Notes: a model not told the origin generated them from the sequence alone. 64,000 nucleotides of DNA from Anabaena sp. WA102 (GCF_001277295.1 NZ_CP011456.1:248001-312000), one strand, 5' to 3'. Shown: positions 17,272-26,739, counted from the first letter of the stretch. A program made the numbers and translations.

Positions 17272-17730
17272 CTAATAAAATTTTTCTAATCTTTTAAATA
17301 TGTGTAGAATAATTACAGTTAAAATAGCACCCATTAATCCTAATTGCCATAAACCACACCCAGCAGCAATTCCCAAAGCAGCAGCTACCCAAATTGCGGC
17401 TGCGGAAGTCAAACCATGAATTTCCGGTGATTTTGATGTTTGGGAAGATTCACGTAAAATTTCCCCAGCCCCCAAAAACCCGACTCCAGCCGCAATACCT
17501 TGAACTACACGACTAAGAGAATCAGCACTAAGTTGTGTACCACCTGTTTGGATAGTGATGAGAGTAAACACGGCTGAACCCAAACTTACTAACATATGGG
17601 TTCTTAAACCTGCCGGTTTATTTTTTAGCTGTCTTTCTAAGCCAATTAAAGCCCCAATAAATAAAGCGAAACACAGACGCAGCCCGGTGTGTAACCAATC
17701 ACTGCTGGCAATATAGTAAGGATTTATCAC
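17272..17730 (-). CDS. MgtC/SapB family membrane protein
   Basis: A 152-residue membrane protein matching the MgtC/SapB family: GALIGLERQLKNKPAGLRTH (about residues 24-43) and LVSLGSAVFTLITIQ, then GIAAGVGFLGAGEILRE, and a closing pair of helices. Four to five helices are visible. It lacks the C-terminal ACT-like domain of virulence MgtC. Family members affect Mg2+ limitation responses and membrane ATP synthase; the role here is undetermined. Confidence 0.85.
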   Translation of the reverse strand: MINPYYIASSDWLHTGLRLCFALFIGALIGLERQLKNKPAGLRTHMLVSLGSAVFTLITIQTGGTQLSADSLSRVVQGIAAGVGFLGAGEILRESSQTSKSPEIHGLTSAAAIWVAAALGIAAGCGLWQLGLMGAILTVIILHIFKRLEKFY

Positions 17731-17898
17731 GTTCTGTTCGTGCTAAGTAGTTTGATAGGGAAATTTAGGAAATTAGTTATAAAGTTGGGTGTATTGTCCA
17801 TACTAATTGGTAATATAGTAACAAAAACTATGTAATAAATATTATTTAATAATTAGGTCAGAATAAATACTGGAAGTAATCCAATTTTACGAAAAAAA

Positions 17899-18090
17899 GG
17901 GAACAGGGAACAGAAAGTGTCCTGTTCTCCAAAACAAAAGTTGCTGAGTTTAAATCTCAGTCAAAAGAAAGATGTTTTTAAAAGATGTATAGCCCGAAAA
18001 AAACAGTGTCATTATTTCAAACTCATGTTTCTAAACATGAGTTTTTACTGTTCCCCGTTCCCCGTCTCCCGTTCCCCGTTCCCTCTGAAA
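17899..18090. repeat. Hairpin element family B, copy 1
   Basis: About 190 bp flanked by GGGAACAGGGAACAG and its complement (GTTCCCCGTTCCC). The core contains two stem-loops: CTGAGTTTAAATCTCAG, and CTCATGTTTCTAAACATGAG followed by TTTTT. Between them is a conserved GATGTTTTTAAAAGATG and a CAGTGTCATTATTTCAA block. The second copy is at about 23,315-23,559. It lies just upstream of the PEP-utilising enzyme gene, so it may set or end transcription there. Confidence 0.65.
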
Positions 18091-18103
18091 TCTCATAAAT
18101 TGT

Positions 18104-20437
18104 GTGGATAAACTCTATTGGCTTGACCAAATTAAACTACAAGACCGCGCCAATGTTGGCGTTCAGGCATTTTATTTAAGCAAAATTAAACAACAGGGCT
18201 ATCCTGTTTTACCGGGTTTTGTGGTAGAAGCGGATGTTTTACGGCAATTTCTAGAAACTCTCAACAGTTCAGAGTCGTTAATTGCTGATTTACCCTATTC
18301 TTCCCTACATTTAGATGTACATAATTGGCGACAACTGCAACAGGTAGCCGGGCGCTTACGTCAGGAAATTATCTCAGCAACTGTGCCACCTCATTGGGTG
18401 AGGACAATTTTTCAAGCAGCCAGACAATGGCAAAGAAGCAGTTTAATTTTGCGTCCCAGTTTGGCAATATCAAATAACCAAGAAATGAAAAATGTATCTG
18501 GGTTATTAGAACCAGTATTTTGTCCTTGTGAAGAAGAGGAAATAGGTGAAGCTTTAAAGCTGCTTTGGAGTCAGTTATTCCGGGCGAGAAGTTTACTATA
18601 TTGGCACAGTGCGGGGATTAGTTTGCCCAGCATTAATTTAGGGGTGTTGGTGCAACCAGTTGACAATGCGATCGCTTCTGGTGTAATCAATACTAAATCA
18701 TCAGCATGGGATATTGAAGCTACTTGGGGTTTAGGACTAGCAATTACCAACGGTGAAGTATTACCAGATGTTTATTACATAGAACCAAAAACTGGCGCAG
18801 TCATAGAACGACAATTGGGTAATAAAATGTTGGCTTACCGTCTTAATCATGGTAATGCTTTTACAGATGAACAACTGCAACCAACATTAGATACTGATTT
18901 TTTATTAGCTTATATTTTAGAAGAATCTCAACAACAAGAATATGCTTTGCCAGAAGAATTTTTGCAAGAATTAATTACTGTAGGCAATCAAATAGTCAGT
19001 GAATTAGGTGCAACTTTAACTATGAAATGGACAGTTGCCAAAGAATCTTTAGCTACTAAACTCTATATTACAGAAGTCACCGTTCCCCAACCTGTAAATA
19101 AGAGTGTGCAATTTATTCAAGGCGTTGGGGCAGCCAGAGGTAGAATTATTGCTAATGCCCATATTTTTAGTTCATCACAAAAAGCAATCCCAGTTCCTCA
19201 AGGCGTAATTCTCATCGCCCCAATGATTACTCCTGATTGTTTGCCCTTACTACAAGGAGTTGTGGGGATTATTACAGAACAGGGGGGATTAACTAGTCAT
19301 GGGGCGATTTTAGCCAGAGAGTTGGGTATTCCTGCGGTGGTGAGTGCTATTGGTGCAACAACTATTTTACAAGCAGGTGAAAAATTATTAATAGATGGTG
19401 ATAAGGGAGAAGTATATCGTCTCACCGGAGATGAGGAAAATTTTCCTAGTGAGGAGATAGAAGGATTAATTAAAGAGGAAAAAATTGTCAATTATCAGCC
19501 AACAAATTTACCCATAATTGCGACTAAGTTACTCATAAATCTGAGTCAAGAACGATTAATTAAACAAGTAAAAAGTTTACCTGTGGATGGGGTGGGATTA
19601 TTACGTTCAGAATTAATGATGTTAAATATTCTGGAGAAAAAACATCCTCAAGAATGGTTAAAAGCAGGAAAAAAAGCGGAATTGTTAGAATTATTATCTA
19701 AGCAAATTATGCAGTTTGCTCGCGCTTTTTCACCTAAACCTATTTTTTATCGGTCTTTAGATTGGCTACCTCATGATTTGCCATCTTTGAGTACAGATCC
19801 CCCATTATCAAAGTCATCAATTATTAGTGATAGAGGTATTTTCAGCTATATACAAAATCCGGCTGTTTTTGAATTAGAATTGCAAGCTTTAGCGATAGTT
19901 CAAGCATCTGGCTATAGAAATATTAATTTGCTATTACCTTTTGTCCGCAGTGTTGAAGAATTTGTATTTTGTCGTCACAAGGTTGAACAAGCTGGGTTAA
20001 CACAAATATCCCAGTTTCAATTATGGATGATGGCAGAAGTTCCTAGTGTATTATTTCTCTTACCTGAATATATTAAAGCTGGTGTGATGGGTATTTCCAT
20101 TGGCACAAATGATTTAACGCAATTATTGTTAGGAATAGATCGAGAACAGGGCAAACCCGGAATAGGTTTAAAATATCTTGATGGCAGTAATCCAGCGGTG
20201 ATGGGTGCAATATCTCAATTAATTAAAATGTCTCAAGCTGGGGGCATTCCCTGTTCTATCTGTGGTCAAGCCCCGGTACTTTATCCAGAAATGATTGATA
20301 AATTAATAGAATGGGGGATTAGTTCTATTTCTGTAGAACCGGAAGCTGTAGAAAGGACTTATCAAGCGATCGCACGTGCTGAACAAAGATTAATTTTAGC
20401 AGCAGCACGGCGACAACTTAACGACTCAAAAAATTAA
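18104..20437 (+). CDS. PEP-utilising enzyme / PEP synthase-like protein
   Basis: A 777-residue protein built like pyruvate,phosphate dikinase/PEP synthase. An N-terminal pyruvate-kinase ATP-grasp-like region (about 1-330) is followed by the mobile phosphohistidine domain with GLTSHGAILARELGIPAVVS (about 390-412; His is the acceptor). A C-terminal PEP-binding TIM barrel carries LLRSELMM, WMMAEVPSV, GISIGTNDLTQLLLGIDRE and a final SICGQAP. The ATP-grasp part is shorter and more diverged than in true PEP synthase, so the exact reaction is uncertain. The GTG start at 18104 fits MDKLYWLDQI. The gene overlaps the convergent baeRF-like gene by 4 bp. Confidence 0.75.
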   Translation: MDKLYWLDQIKLQDRANVGVQAFYLSKIKQQGYPVLPGFVVEADVLRQFLETLNSSESLIADLPYSSLHLDVHNWRQLQQVAGRLRQEIISATVPPHWVRTIFQAARQWQRSSLILRPSLAISNNQEMKNVSGLLEPVFCPCEEEEIGEALKLLWSQLFRARSLLYWHSAGISLPSINLGVLVQPVDNAIASGVINTKSSAWDIEATWGLGLAITNGEVLPDVYYIEPKTGAVIERQLGNKMLAYRLNHGNAFTDEQLQPTLDTDFLLAYILEESQQQEYALPEEFLQELITVGNQIVSELGATLTMKWTVAKESLATKLYITEVTVPQPVNKSVQFIQGVGAARGRIIANAHIFSSSQKAIPVPQGVILIAPMITPDCLPLLQGVVGIITEQGGLTSHGAILARELGIPAVVSAIGATTILQAGEKLLIDGDKGEVYRLTGDEENFPSEEIEGLIKEEKIVNYQPTNLPIIATKLLINLSQERLIKQVKSLPVDGVGLLRSELMMLNILEKKHPQEWLKAGKKAELLELLSKQIMQFARAFSPKPIFYRSLDWLPHDLPSLSTDPPLSKSSIISDRGIFSYIQNPAVFELELQALAIVQASGYRNINLLLPFVRSVEEFVFCRHKVEQAGLTQISQFQLWMMAEVPSVLFLLPEYIKAGVMGISIGTNDLTQLLLGIDREQGKPGIGLKYLDGSNPAVMGAISQLIKMSQAGGIPCSICGQAPVLYPEMIDKLIEWGISSISVEPEAVERTYQAIARAEQRLILAAARRQLNDSKN

Positions 20438-21609
20438 TATCGGCAAATAGCCGCCACTTTGACTCCACGAGGCATTGCTTCTGGCTCTAGACTATATACT
20501 CTACCACCATTTAACATGGTGTGAATCACGGCAAAATCTAACATATCTTCATCATCTGGTGCCGGTTCTGGATGTAACTCAACCGTAGCAGTTGGTAAAT
20601 CAAATTTACCCCATATATATTCTTTTTCAGGCACAAATAAAGTATCAACTCTTTGATAATATGCAGCGGGAACAATTGCTTTGATATCATTGGCAATTTT
20701 ATTACTTTCTTCCCCAGCTAGTTGCAGATAAACAGCCATTAGATCTTCATATTCTTGTTGAAATAAAGGGGCAACAATTTCCCAAGCTGCCTGATTTAAC
20801 TCTTGAGTTTTGAGAAGTTCTACATTGCCAGTAATACCTGTTTTTACTAAATATTGATAAGTATTAGCCTCTCTGTAAATTGGTAATAAATACTCCACAC
20901 CTGCCAATATTAAAGGTGCTTTTTCACCGCGTAATTTTTCATGTAATGCACTATCAACAGCATAACAAAATTGTAAAATATCTTCTTCATGTTTCTCCCG
21001 ATCTGGACTACCTTGTCCATGCACAGAACCAGGCTGTTGAGCGGCGGAAGTCGCACCTCTAGCTATACCAACTCTATGCTGTACACCTTTTTGAAATTCA
21101 TCTTCTAAAAGAGTTTCTTCCAAATTACGAGGCATATTTTCTACTTCTACCTCATGGAGTTGGTAGCGCGTTCCTGAGTAAAACTGAACATTCTTTTGAC
21201 TTAAAGCCAAAATGTAGAATTGTCCATCATTATTAATCAAATTTAGTAAGGGTTTAATGTGGAAATTTTTGCCCACAACCACTAATTTGGGAAAGGAAAT
21301 AGGTAAACAATAGTAACGAAATAGATTTGGGGAAATAAAAATTACTAATCCCTGATTTTGAATTTCCCAAAAATCAGTATTGTCTAATTCCATTGCTGGC
21401 TTGAGCAAATTTATAGTTTCAGCATGGCGTAACCCTATGTCATCTAAGCGATTTTCAGCTTCTCGAATTAAATTTTTAAACCGAATTGGATTTTGTCGTG
21501 TTTCTCCGCCTAGTTTTTCCATAGGTAGATACAGAGAAACGCATGGATACTCAGGATTTTGGACTAAATTTTTGAGTTCATCAAGAGAAAATATAGTCAT
21601 AGATTTCAT
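20434..21609 (-). CDS. baeRF-type (eRF1-like) protein
   Basis: 391 residues resembling the bacterial archaeo-eukaryotic release-factor (baeRF) proteins, some of which are annotated as ribosome hibernation factors. Supporting features are the N-terminal SLDELKNLVQNPEYPCVSLY and LPMEKLGGETRQNPIRFKNL, the FYILALSQKNVQFYSG strand (about 140-155), and the C-terminal DFAVIHTMLNGGRVYSL with MPRGVKVAAICRY. The middle carries a Gly/Gln-rich loop near SAAQQPGSVHGQGSPDREKH. Assignment rests on remembered family patterns; catalytic function is unknown. Start 21609 or the ATG at codon 4. Confidence 0.6.
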   Translation of the reverse strand: MKSMTIFSLDELKNLVQNPEYPCVSLYLPMEKLGGETRQNPIRFKNLIREAENRLDDIGLRHAETINLLKPAMELDNTDFWEIQNQGLVIFISPNLFRYYCLPISFPKLVVVGKNFHIKPLLNLINNDGQFYILALSQKNVQFYSGTRYQLHEVEVENMPRNLEETLLEDEFQKGVQHRVGIARGATSAAQQPGSVHGQGSPDREKHEEDILQFCYAVDSALHEKLRGEKAPLILAGVEYLLPIYREANTYQYLVKTGITGNVELLKTQELNQAAWEIVAPLFQQEYEDLMAVYLQLAGEESNKIANDIKAIVPAAYYQRVDTLFVPEKEYIWGKFDLPTATVELHPEPAPDDEDMLDFAVIHTMLNGGRVYSLEPEAMPRGVKVAAICRY

Positions 21610-21728
21610 CCCCGTCGAGGATAATGATAGAATCTAGATTCAATTCAACTCCTGATGTGGAAATTCTGCATCTTGCTTTTGACAAGAAATTAACTGCTTT
21701 CTATTCCTTTTTATAGATATAATATAAG

Positions 21729-21858
21729 TAAGTAGGTGAACACAATAAAACCAAACTGTGTAAAGAAATGTAAAATCGCCCAAACCCTTTTCACTCTTGC
21801 CTCTTGCCTCTTGCCTTTTGCCTTGCCATAACGACAATTTTCAACACTCACCTACTTA
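21729..21858. repeat. Miniature element family A, copy 1 (TAAGTAGGTGA ends)
   Basis: A 130-bp element with perfect 11-bp ends TAAGTAGGTGA and TCACCTACTTA. The interior reads CACAATAAAACCAAACTG, then GTAAAATCGCCCAAA, a variable run of CTCTTGC heptamers, and CATAACGACAATTTTCAAC. Closely similar copies are at 45260-45382 and 49011-49147; diverged copies at 33300-33429 and 23279-23604. No coding capacity. Confidence 0.85.
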
Positions 21859-21906
21859 TTTGATTTGTGATAGCGTAGCGTGCCGTAGGTATACATTGCA
21901 AGAGTC

Positions 21907-21939
21907 AGATCCCCGACTTCTCTAAGAAGTCGGGGATCT
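21907..21939. repeat. AGATCCCCGACTTC hairpin
   Basis: A near-perfect 33-base palindrome with arms AGATCCCCGACTTCT and its complement. It is identical to the copy at 40171-40203 and related to the spread copy at 11126-11190. It lies downstream of aroK on the minus strand and may end that transcript. Confidence 0.7.
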
Positions 21940-21975
21940 GATATTCAAGTGGGTTATAAATGGGTGTAGAAAGAA

Positions 21976-22512
21976 TTATTGCTGTTTGAGAATACTGGGA
22001 ATTGTGGCTAGGATGCGTGTGGCAATTTCTTCTGGTGTTTCGGTCGCGCTAATAGTAATATGTAAATCAGCTTGGGAGTACATTGGCTGACGTTGTTCCA
22101 AAAGCGATCGCAATTTACTTTCCATATCAGCATCTTGTAAAAGTGGTCTGGTATTGTCTGCCGCCAATCGCTGTAAGATTATTTGTATTGGTGCATCTAA
22201 CCAAATTATCAAACCATGATGGAGGTAACTCCAATTCTGTTGCTGCATGACAACACCCCCACCAGTAGCTACAACCAATTTAGTATAGGCACAAACTTGA
22301 GCTAAGACATCACCCTCCAACTTACGAAACTCTGGTTCACCATTTTCGGTAAATATTTCGTTGATAGATTTACCCGCGGCTTTGACTATCACTTCGTCTG
22401 TATCTACAAATCTATAACCAATTTCCTCTGCTAGTAACTTTCCTACTGTTGTTTTACCAACACCCATCATGCCAATTAAGTAGAGGTTAACTCCTTTTAA
22501 GATATCAATCAT
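21976..22512 (-). CDS. aroK: Shikimate kinase
   Basis: A 178-residue P-loop kinase that phosphorylates shikimate in chorismate synthesis. Walker A GMMGVGKTTVGK lies at about residues 14-25, the substrate-binding DTDEVI at about 38-43, GEPEFRKLE at about 58-66 and the GGGVV motif at about 79-83; the lid NTRPLL follows near 118. Length and motif order are normal for AroK. It follows the LapA-like gene on the same strand by 52 bases. Confidence 0.93.
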   Translation of the reverse strand: MIDILKGVNLYLIGMMGVGKTTVGKLLAEEIGYRFVDTDEVIVKAAGKSINEIFTENGEPEFRKLEGDVLAQVCAYTKLVVATGGGVVMQQQNWSYLHHGLIIWLDAPIQIILQRLAADNTRPLLQDADMESKLRSLLEQRQPMYSQADLHITISATETPEEIATRILATIPSILKQQ

Positions 22513-22564
22513 CAGTATTTTTCTCCTGTAAAATTAAAATTACTATTTATGATTTAAGCTTAGA

Positions 22565-23200
22565 TTAGCGTTTTTGTGGTTTATTTTCTTCATCATCCTC
22601 AAAATCATCATCTTCAAAAAAATCCCAGTCATCATCATCCGTTACCTGATTTTTCCCTGATTCTTGATAAGGAGGAATAATTACCCGATAATCAGCATCA
22701 TAAACTGATTCAGTTTTACCTACAGCAGTATTTTTCGGGGATTGAGAACTATAGGAATAAACAGAACTGGCGCGGGAATTAGAAGTTTGTGGACTTGTAG
22801 AAGTTGCTTGTGCTGATTCTGAAGTTTCGCTACCATCCCAATCATCTTGATTCCGATTTGTGTCCCAATCATCAAATTCATCATCAGCTTGAGTAACGGT
22901 CGGTGACGGACTTTTAGGAGGAGGCGTATTTTCTCTGACACGGGGTGAAGTCGGAATTGATTTAGGGATAGGTTGTTGTGCTTGTAAATTTAAATCAGTG
23001 GTAAATTTTAATAATTTAGTAATTATTAAAGATGTAAAAATACCAGCAGTTATGCTCAATAAAATCCACAATGCTAATGGTAATGCTTGAGTTCGCATTC
23101 CCAAAAATATTAGTGGAAGTGAGGGCGACAAATTTTGAACTAATATTATTATTAGTCCCAGCATTGCCGTCACCAAGATAATTAAGCGAATTACAGCCAT
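22565..23200 (-). CDS. LapA-like (DUF1049) membrane protein with acidic tail
   Basis: 211 residues. Two N-terminal membrane helices (about 3-25 and 38-62) flank a short loop, FLGMRTQALPLAL, as in LapA/DUF1049 proteins. A long disordered tail rich in Ser, Pro and Asp follows, ending in a very acidic run. Such tails are common in cyanobacterial versions. LapA-type proteins are linked to LPS assembly in Proteobacteria; the cyanobacterial role is not known to me. It precedes aroK in the same direction. Confidence 0.65.
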   Translation of the reverse strand: MAVIRLIILVTAMLGLIIILVQNLSPSLPLIFLGMRTQALPLALWILLSITAGIFTSLIITKLLKFTTDLNLQAQQPIPKSIPTSPRVRENTPPPKSPSPTVTQADDEFDDWDTNRNQDDWDGSETSESAQATSTSPQTSNSRASSVYSYSSQSPKNTAVGKTESVYDADYRVIIPPYQESGKNQVTDDDDWDFFEDDDFEDDEENKPQKR

Positions 23201-23278
23201 AACGAATTCAAAATTGCAGCAAAATTTGAGAATACACCAGGGGAAAACAGATGAAAATAGCTATTGCCACAAACGAGT

Positions 23279-23604
23279 TAAGTAGGTTGGCGTTAAAAAT
23301 TGTCGTTGGGGCAAGGGAACAGAGAACAGGGAACAGGGAACAGGAAGAGAGTTTTGGGCGATTTTACAAAGAAAGGGAACAGGGAACAGGGAACAGGGAA
23401 CAGGGAACAGGAAACTTTAGTTCTGAGTTTAAAGCTCAGTCAAGAAAAAAGATGTTTTTAAAAGATGCGTAGCACGAAAAAAAACAGTGTCATTATTTCA
23501 ATCTCATGTTTTTAAACATGAGTTTTCCCTGTTCCCTGTTGCCCGTTCCCTGTTCCCTCTGAATTTTCTTCACATACCTTTAAATTTTTCGGTTCATCTA
23601 CTTA
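23279..23604. repeat. Composite repeat: family A element containing family B
   Basis: The outer ends TAAGTAGGTTGGCGTTAAAA and TTCATCTACTTA, with TTGTCGTTG and TTTGGGCGATTTTACA inside, identify a diverged family A element. Its internal heptamer run is GGGAACA rather than GCAAGAG. A family B hairpin core (about 23,410-23,530) sits within it. The same core occurs free at about 17,940-18,050. This looks like nesting of two element families. Confidence 0.7.
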
Positions 23605-23662
23605 AATAGAATTAAAAATTAAAAATTTAGTCTTTCCATTTTTAATGATTAATTTTTGATTG

Positions 23663-24283
23663 CTATAGATGACCTTGCCAACGCTGAATCGGTACACAAT
23701 CAATATCTAGTTGATCTAGGGCGCGAGCAACCACAAAATCAACTAAATCCTCAATGGTTTGAGGGTTGTGATACCAAGCAGGAATAGCAGGTACTATTCT
23801 CACGCCAGTTTCCGCTAAGGTCGTTAAGTTCCGCAGGTGAATTAAGCTAAAAGGAGTTTCTCTGGGGACAATTACCAGTTTACGTCCTTCTTTAATTTGG
23901 ACATCTGCGGCTCGTTCTAGTAAATCAGAACTGAGTCCCCCAGCCAGTTTGGCAACTGTACTCATACTACAAGGCATAATGACCATCCCCAAAGTTCTGA
24001 AAGAACCGCTGGCAATACCAGCACCAACATCACTCCAAGGATGACACCGAAGTTTCCCCTGTTCGGGAACTCCGGCTTGTTGTCGCCAAAATTGCTCTTG
24101 TTTATCTGGTTCTGCTGGCATTCGGATTTCCTGTTCTGCTTGCCAAACTATGTAAGTTGATTTAGAGGCTACCAGTTCAATCTGATATTCTGCTGCCAAG
24201 AGAAATTTGAGGGCGCGAACAGCGTAAATCAGACCGGATGCACCTGTTACGCCCAGGATTAAAGGTTTTGTGTTATTGGTCAT
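23663..24283 (-). CDS. ubiX: Flavin prenyltransferase UbiX
   Basis: 206 residues of the UbiX family, which attaches a dimethylallyl group to FMN to make the prenylated cofactor of UbiD decarboxylases. The N-terminal LGVTGASGLIYAVRAL is the FMN-binding loop. FRTLGMVIMPCSMSTVAKLA (about 100-120) and LVIVPRETPFSLIHLRNL (about 140-157) are family signatures. Length is normal. It follows the RNase R homologue on the same strand, separated by about 100 bp of heptamer repeats. Confidence 0.9.
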   Translation of the reverse strand: MTNNTKPLILGVTGASGLIYAVRALKFLLAAEYQIELVASKSTYIVWQAEQEIRMPAEPDKQEQFWRQQAGVPEQGKLRCHPWSDVGAGIASGSFRTLGMVIMPCSMSTVAKLAGGLSSDLLERAADVQIKEGRKLVIVPRETPFSLIHLRNLTTLAETGVRIVPAIPAWYHNPQTIEDLVDFVVARALDQLDIDCVPIQRWQGHL

Positions 24284-24384
24284 TAGTCATTAGTCAGTGG
24301 TCATTAGTCAGTGGTCAGTGGTCGGTGGTCAGTGATCAGTATTTAAGAGCAATGGACAACTGACAACTGACAAAGAACAACTGA

Positions 24385-26739
24385 CTATTCCTCATCATAG
24401 GGTTCTTGATCAAAAGGGTCGGTTTTATTGGGTGAATAAATGTCTCCTGTATCTTCATCTTCATTGTTACCATTTGCGCCCATACTTTTTGGTAAACCAT
24501 CAGCACCAACGGTGACAAGATCAATTTGTTGACGGTAGTAATCAACACTTTTGACTTGTACCATACAGCTATCACCTAATCGGTAGGAAGCTCGATTTTT
24601 CCGCCCAAATAAAGCCTGTTGTCTGGCTCGATATTCGTACCAATCGTCTTTGAGGGAACTGACGTGAACCAGTCCTTCTACCCGTAAGGTATTAGCGAGA
24701 TTGGTTTCTGTGGGCGATTCTACTGGGACTTCAATTTCGACAAAGAAGCCGTAGGATTGAACTCCGGTAATTACGCCGGGAAAGACTTCGCCAATGCGTT
24801 GTTTCATTAAGGAAGCTTTTTGGAGTCCGGCTAAATCTGCTTCAGCTTCTTGGACTTCTTTTTCCCGGTCATTAATTTGCACAATGACTCTGGCTAAGTC
24901 ACTTTGGATTTCTTGGTGGAGTTCTGGGGGGAGAACGTTCCAATTAATTTCTTCGTGACAATTGGAATGGCGCAGGTTAATCCGATCTTTGACGCGGGTA
25001 TTCCGGCGATCGCGCCCATGTTCTATTAAGTGATGATACGCCCGTTGTAAGAAGATGTCTGGATAACGACGTAAGGGGGCGGTGATGTGGACATATTGGG
25101 ATAAAGCCAGTCCAAAATGAGAACCTTTGGTGGTGCTGTAGACGGAAGGCTTGAGGGTATCTTGTAATAAATAGGTGAGAACTTGTTCCGAGGGGGAATC
25201 GGCAAAAGCACCGGTCAAGTGTTGATAATCTAGGGGTTGGATTTCCAATTCTGGATCTAGTCCCAATTCCACACCTAAATTAACAGCTAGTTTGAGCATT
25301 TCCTGAACATCTTCGGGATCAGGTGTGCCTTGAACTCGCCATAAACTAGGAATCCCCAAGGCACTGAGGTGATCAGCCATGAGTTGATTCACTAATATTA
25401 CCAACTCTGTAATCAGCGATCGCCCAGGTAAGTCATTCAGTACCACAGATCCCATTGATCCCTCATCATAATAGGGGTTATGACTAGGTGGGAGATTCAA
25501 CTGTAAACTACCGCGCTGTAGACGTACCTGTTTAATAGCATTAGCTAAAGTCTGCAAATCTGGCAATTTCTCCTGGACTGCGGCTGCCACTTTGGTGCTT
25601 TCACCAGCGAGAATGCTTTCTGTCTCCCCTTGACTAACGGCTACATCTACATTAATCACACTAGGTTGAATTTCCCACTCCTCCACTTCTCCTGATTGAG
25701 GGTTAATGGTGATGATCAAGGAAAGAGCCAAGCGATCGCTCCCAGGGACTAAAGAACACCGTTCTGTCACCGCTGCTGGTAACATCGGCAATAATAACTC
25801 TCCTAGATACACTGACTTACCACGCTTGAGTGCTTCCCTGTCCAAAGCTTCATCCGCTTGAATATAGTGGGAAACATCCGTAATGTGAAAAATTAATCGC
25901 CAATTGTCAGCACTAATTTTTTCGACACTAAAGGCATTTTCTACCACCGACTCATCACCGTTGGTACTCTTAATAGTGAAGGTAAAAACATCACGTAAAT
26001 CCAGACGATTTTTCAGGTCTGCTTTCAGGAGTCTCTTGGGTAACTTCGCCGCCGCATCGAGGATCGAATCGGGAAAAGTTCGGGATAAATCATGTTTACA
26101 AGTGACCAAATCTATATCCGCTGCCGCTTCAGCATCACTACCCAGAATTTGTACCACTCGACCCAAGGGAGGGTATTGTGCCAACGGATAGCGGAGAATT
26201 TCTACGTGAGCTAAATGGTCAATAGCCTCTTCCAACTTCATACTGTTGAGTTGTAGTTTCAGTTCAAACAGCAATCTGTCATCCAAAGGAACAGCCCGAA
26301 ACCCTTCCTCCACCTGCTTAATTCTGGCGAGTAAAGTATGATTAGACCGCTCCATAATCAACTTCACCTCACCTTCAGGCGATCGCCGGCGACTACCTTC
26401 CTTAAGGACTCTAACCAAAACGCGATCGCCATTCCAGGCATTACTCAAATGACTTTCGCGGATGTAAATATCCTCTGAGCCTTCGCTATCTTGAATTGCA
26501 AAACAAAAGCCCTTACTAGAACAACGTAGTTTCGCCTCAATCAATCCCTCTTCCGTAACGCGGCGATATTTCCCCCGTTCCTTCACCAAAAGCCCAATTT
26601 TTTCCAACACATCCAAAGTAATTTGGAGTTTTTCTAGACTTTCTTCATCCTCACAACCCAATTTCTTTTCTAGGACTTTACGAGCCACCAATTTATCATC
26701 TGTGAAATTGGCAAGAAGTGTAGCGATTGAAAATTCCAT
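24385..26739 (-). CDS. RNase R/VacB homologue with altered RNB active site
   Basis: 784 residues arranged as an RNase II/R enzyme: N-terminal winged-helix/cold-shock region (about 1-200), RNB domain (about 240-580) and C-terminal S1 domain (about 640-740, VFPGVITGVQSYGFFVEI). Family motifs ITDVSHYI, LDREALKRGKSVYL, MLPAAVTERCSL and APLRRYPDIFLQRAYHHLI are present. At the metal-binding motif, RNase R normally has IDGEDARDFDDA. This protein reads TIKSTNGDESVVENA, so the four catalytic Asp appear replaced by Lys, Val, Glu and Asn. It may therefore bind but not degrade RNA. The final acidic tail (NNEDEDTGD) is lineage-specific. Confidence 0.85.
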   Translation of the reverse strand: MEFSIATLLANFTDDKLVARKVLEKKLGCEDEESLEKLQITLDVLEKIGLLVKERGKYRRVTEEGLIEAKLRCSSKGFCFAIQDSEGSEDIYIRESHLSNAWNGDRVLVRVLKEGSRRRSPEGEVKLIMERSNHTLLARIKQVEEGFRAVPLDDRLLFELKLQLNSMKLEEAIDHLAHVEILRYPLAQYPPLGRVVQILGSDAEAAADIDLVTCKHDLSRTFPDSILDAAAKLPKRLLKADLKNRLDLRDVFTFTIKSTNGDESVVENAFSVEKISADNWRLIFHITDVSHYIQADEALDREALKRGKSVYLGELLLPMLPAAVTERCSLVPGSDRLALSLIITINPQSGEVEEWEIQPSVINVDVAVSQGETESILAGESTKVAAAVQEKLPDLQTLANAIKQVRLQRGSLQLNLPPSHNPYYDEGSMGSVVLNDLPGRSLITELVILVNQLMADHLSALGIPSLWRVQGTPDPEDVQEMLKLAVNLGVELGLDPELEIQPLDYQHLTGAFADSPSEQVLTYLLQDTLKPSVYSTTKGSHFGLALSQYVHITAPLRRYPDIFLQRAYHHLIEHGRDRRNTRVKDRINLRHSNCHEEINWNVLPPELHQEIQSDLARVIVQINDREKEVQEAEADLAGLQKASLMKQRIGEVFPGVITGVQSYGFFVEIEVPVESPTETNLANTLRVEGLVHVSSLKDDWYEYRARQQALFGRKNRASYRLGDSCMVQVKSVDYYRQQIDLVTVGADGLPKSMGANGNNEDEDTGDIYSPNKTDPFDQEPYDEE

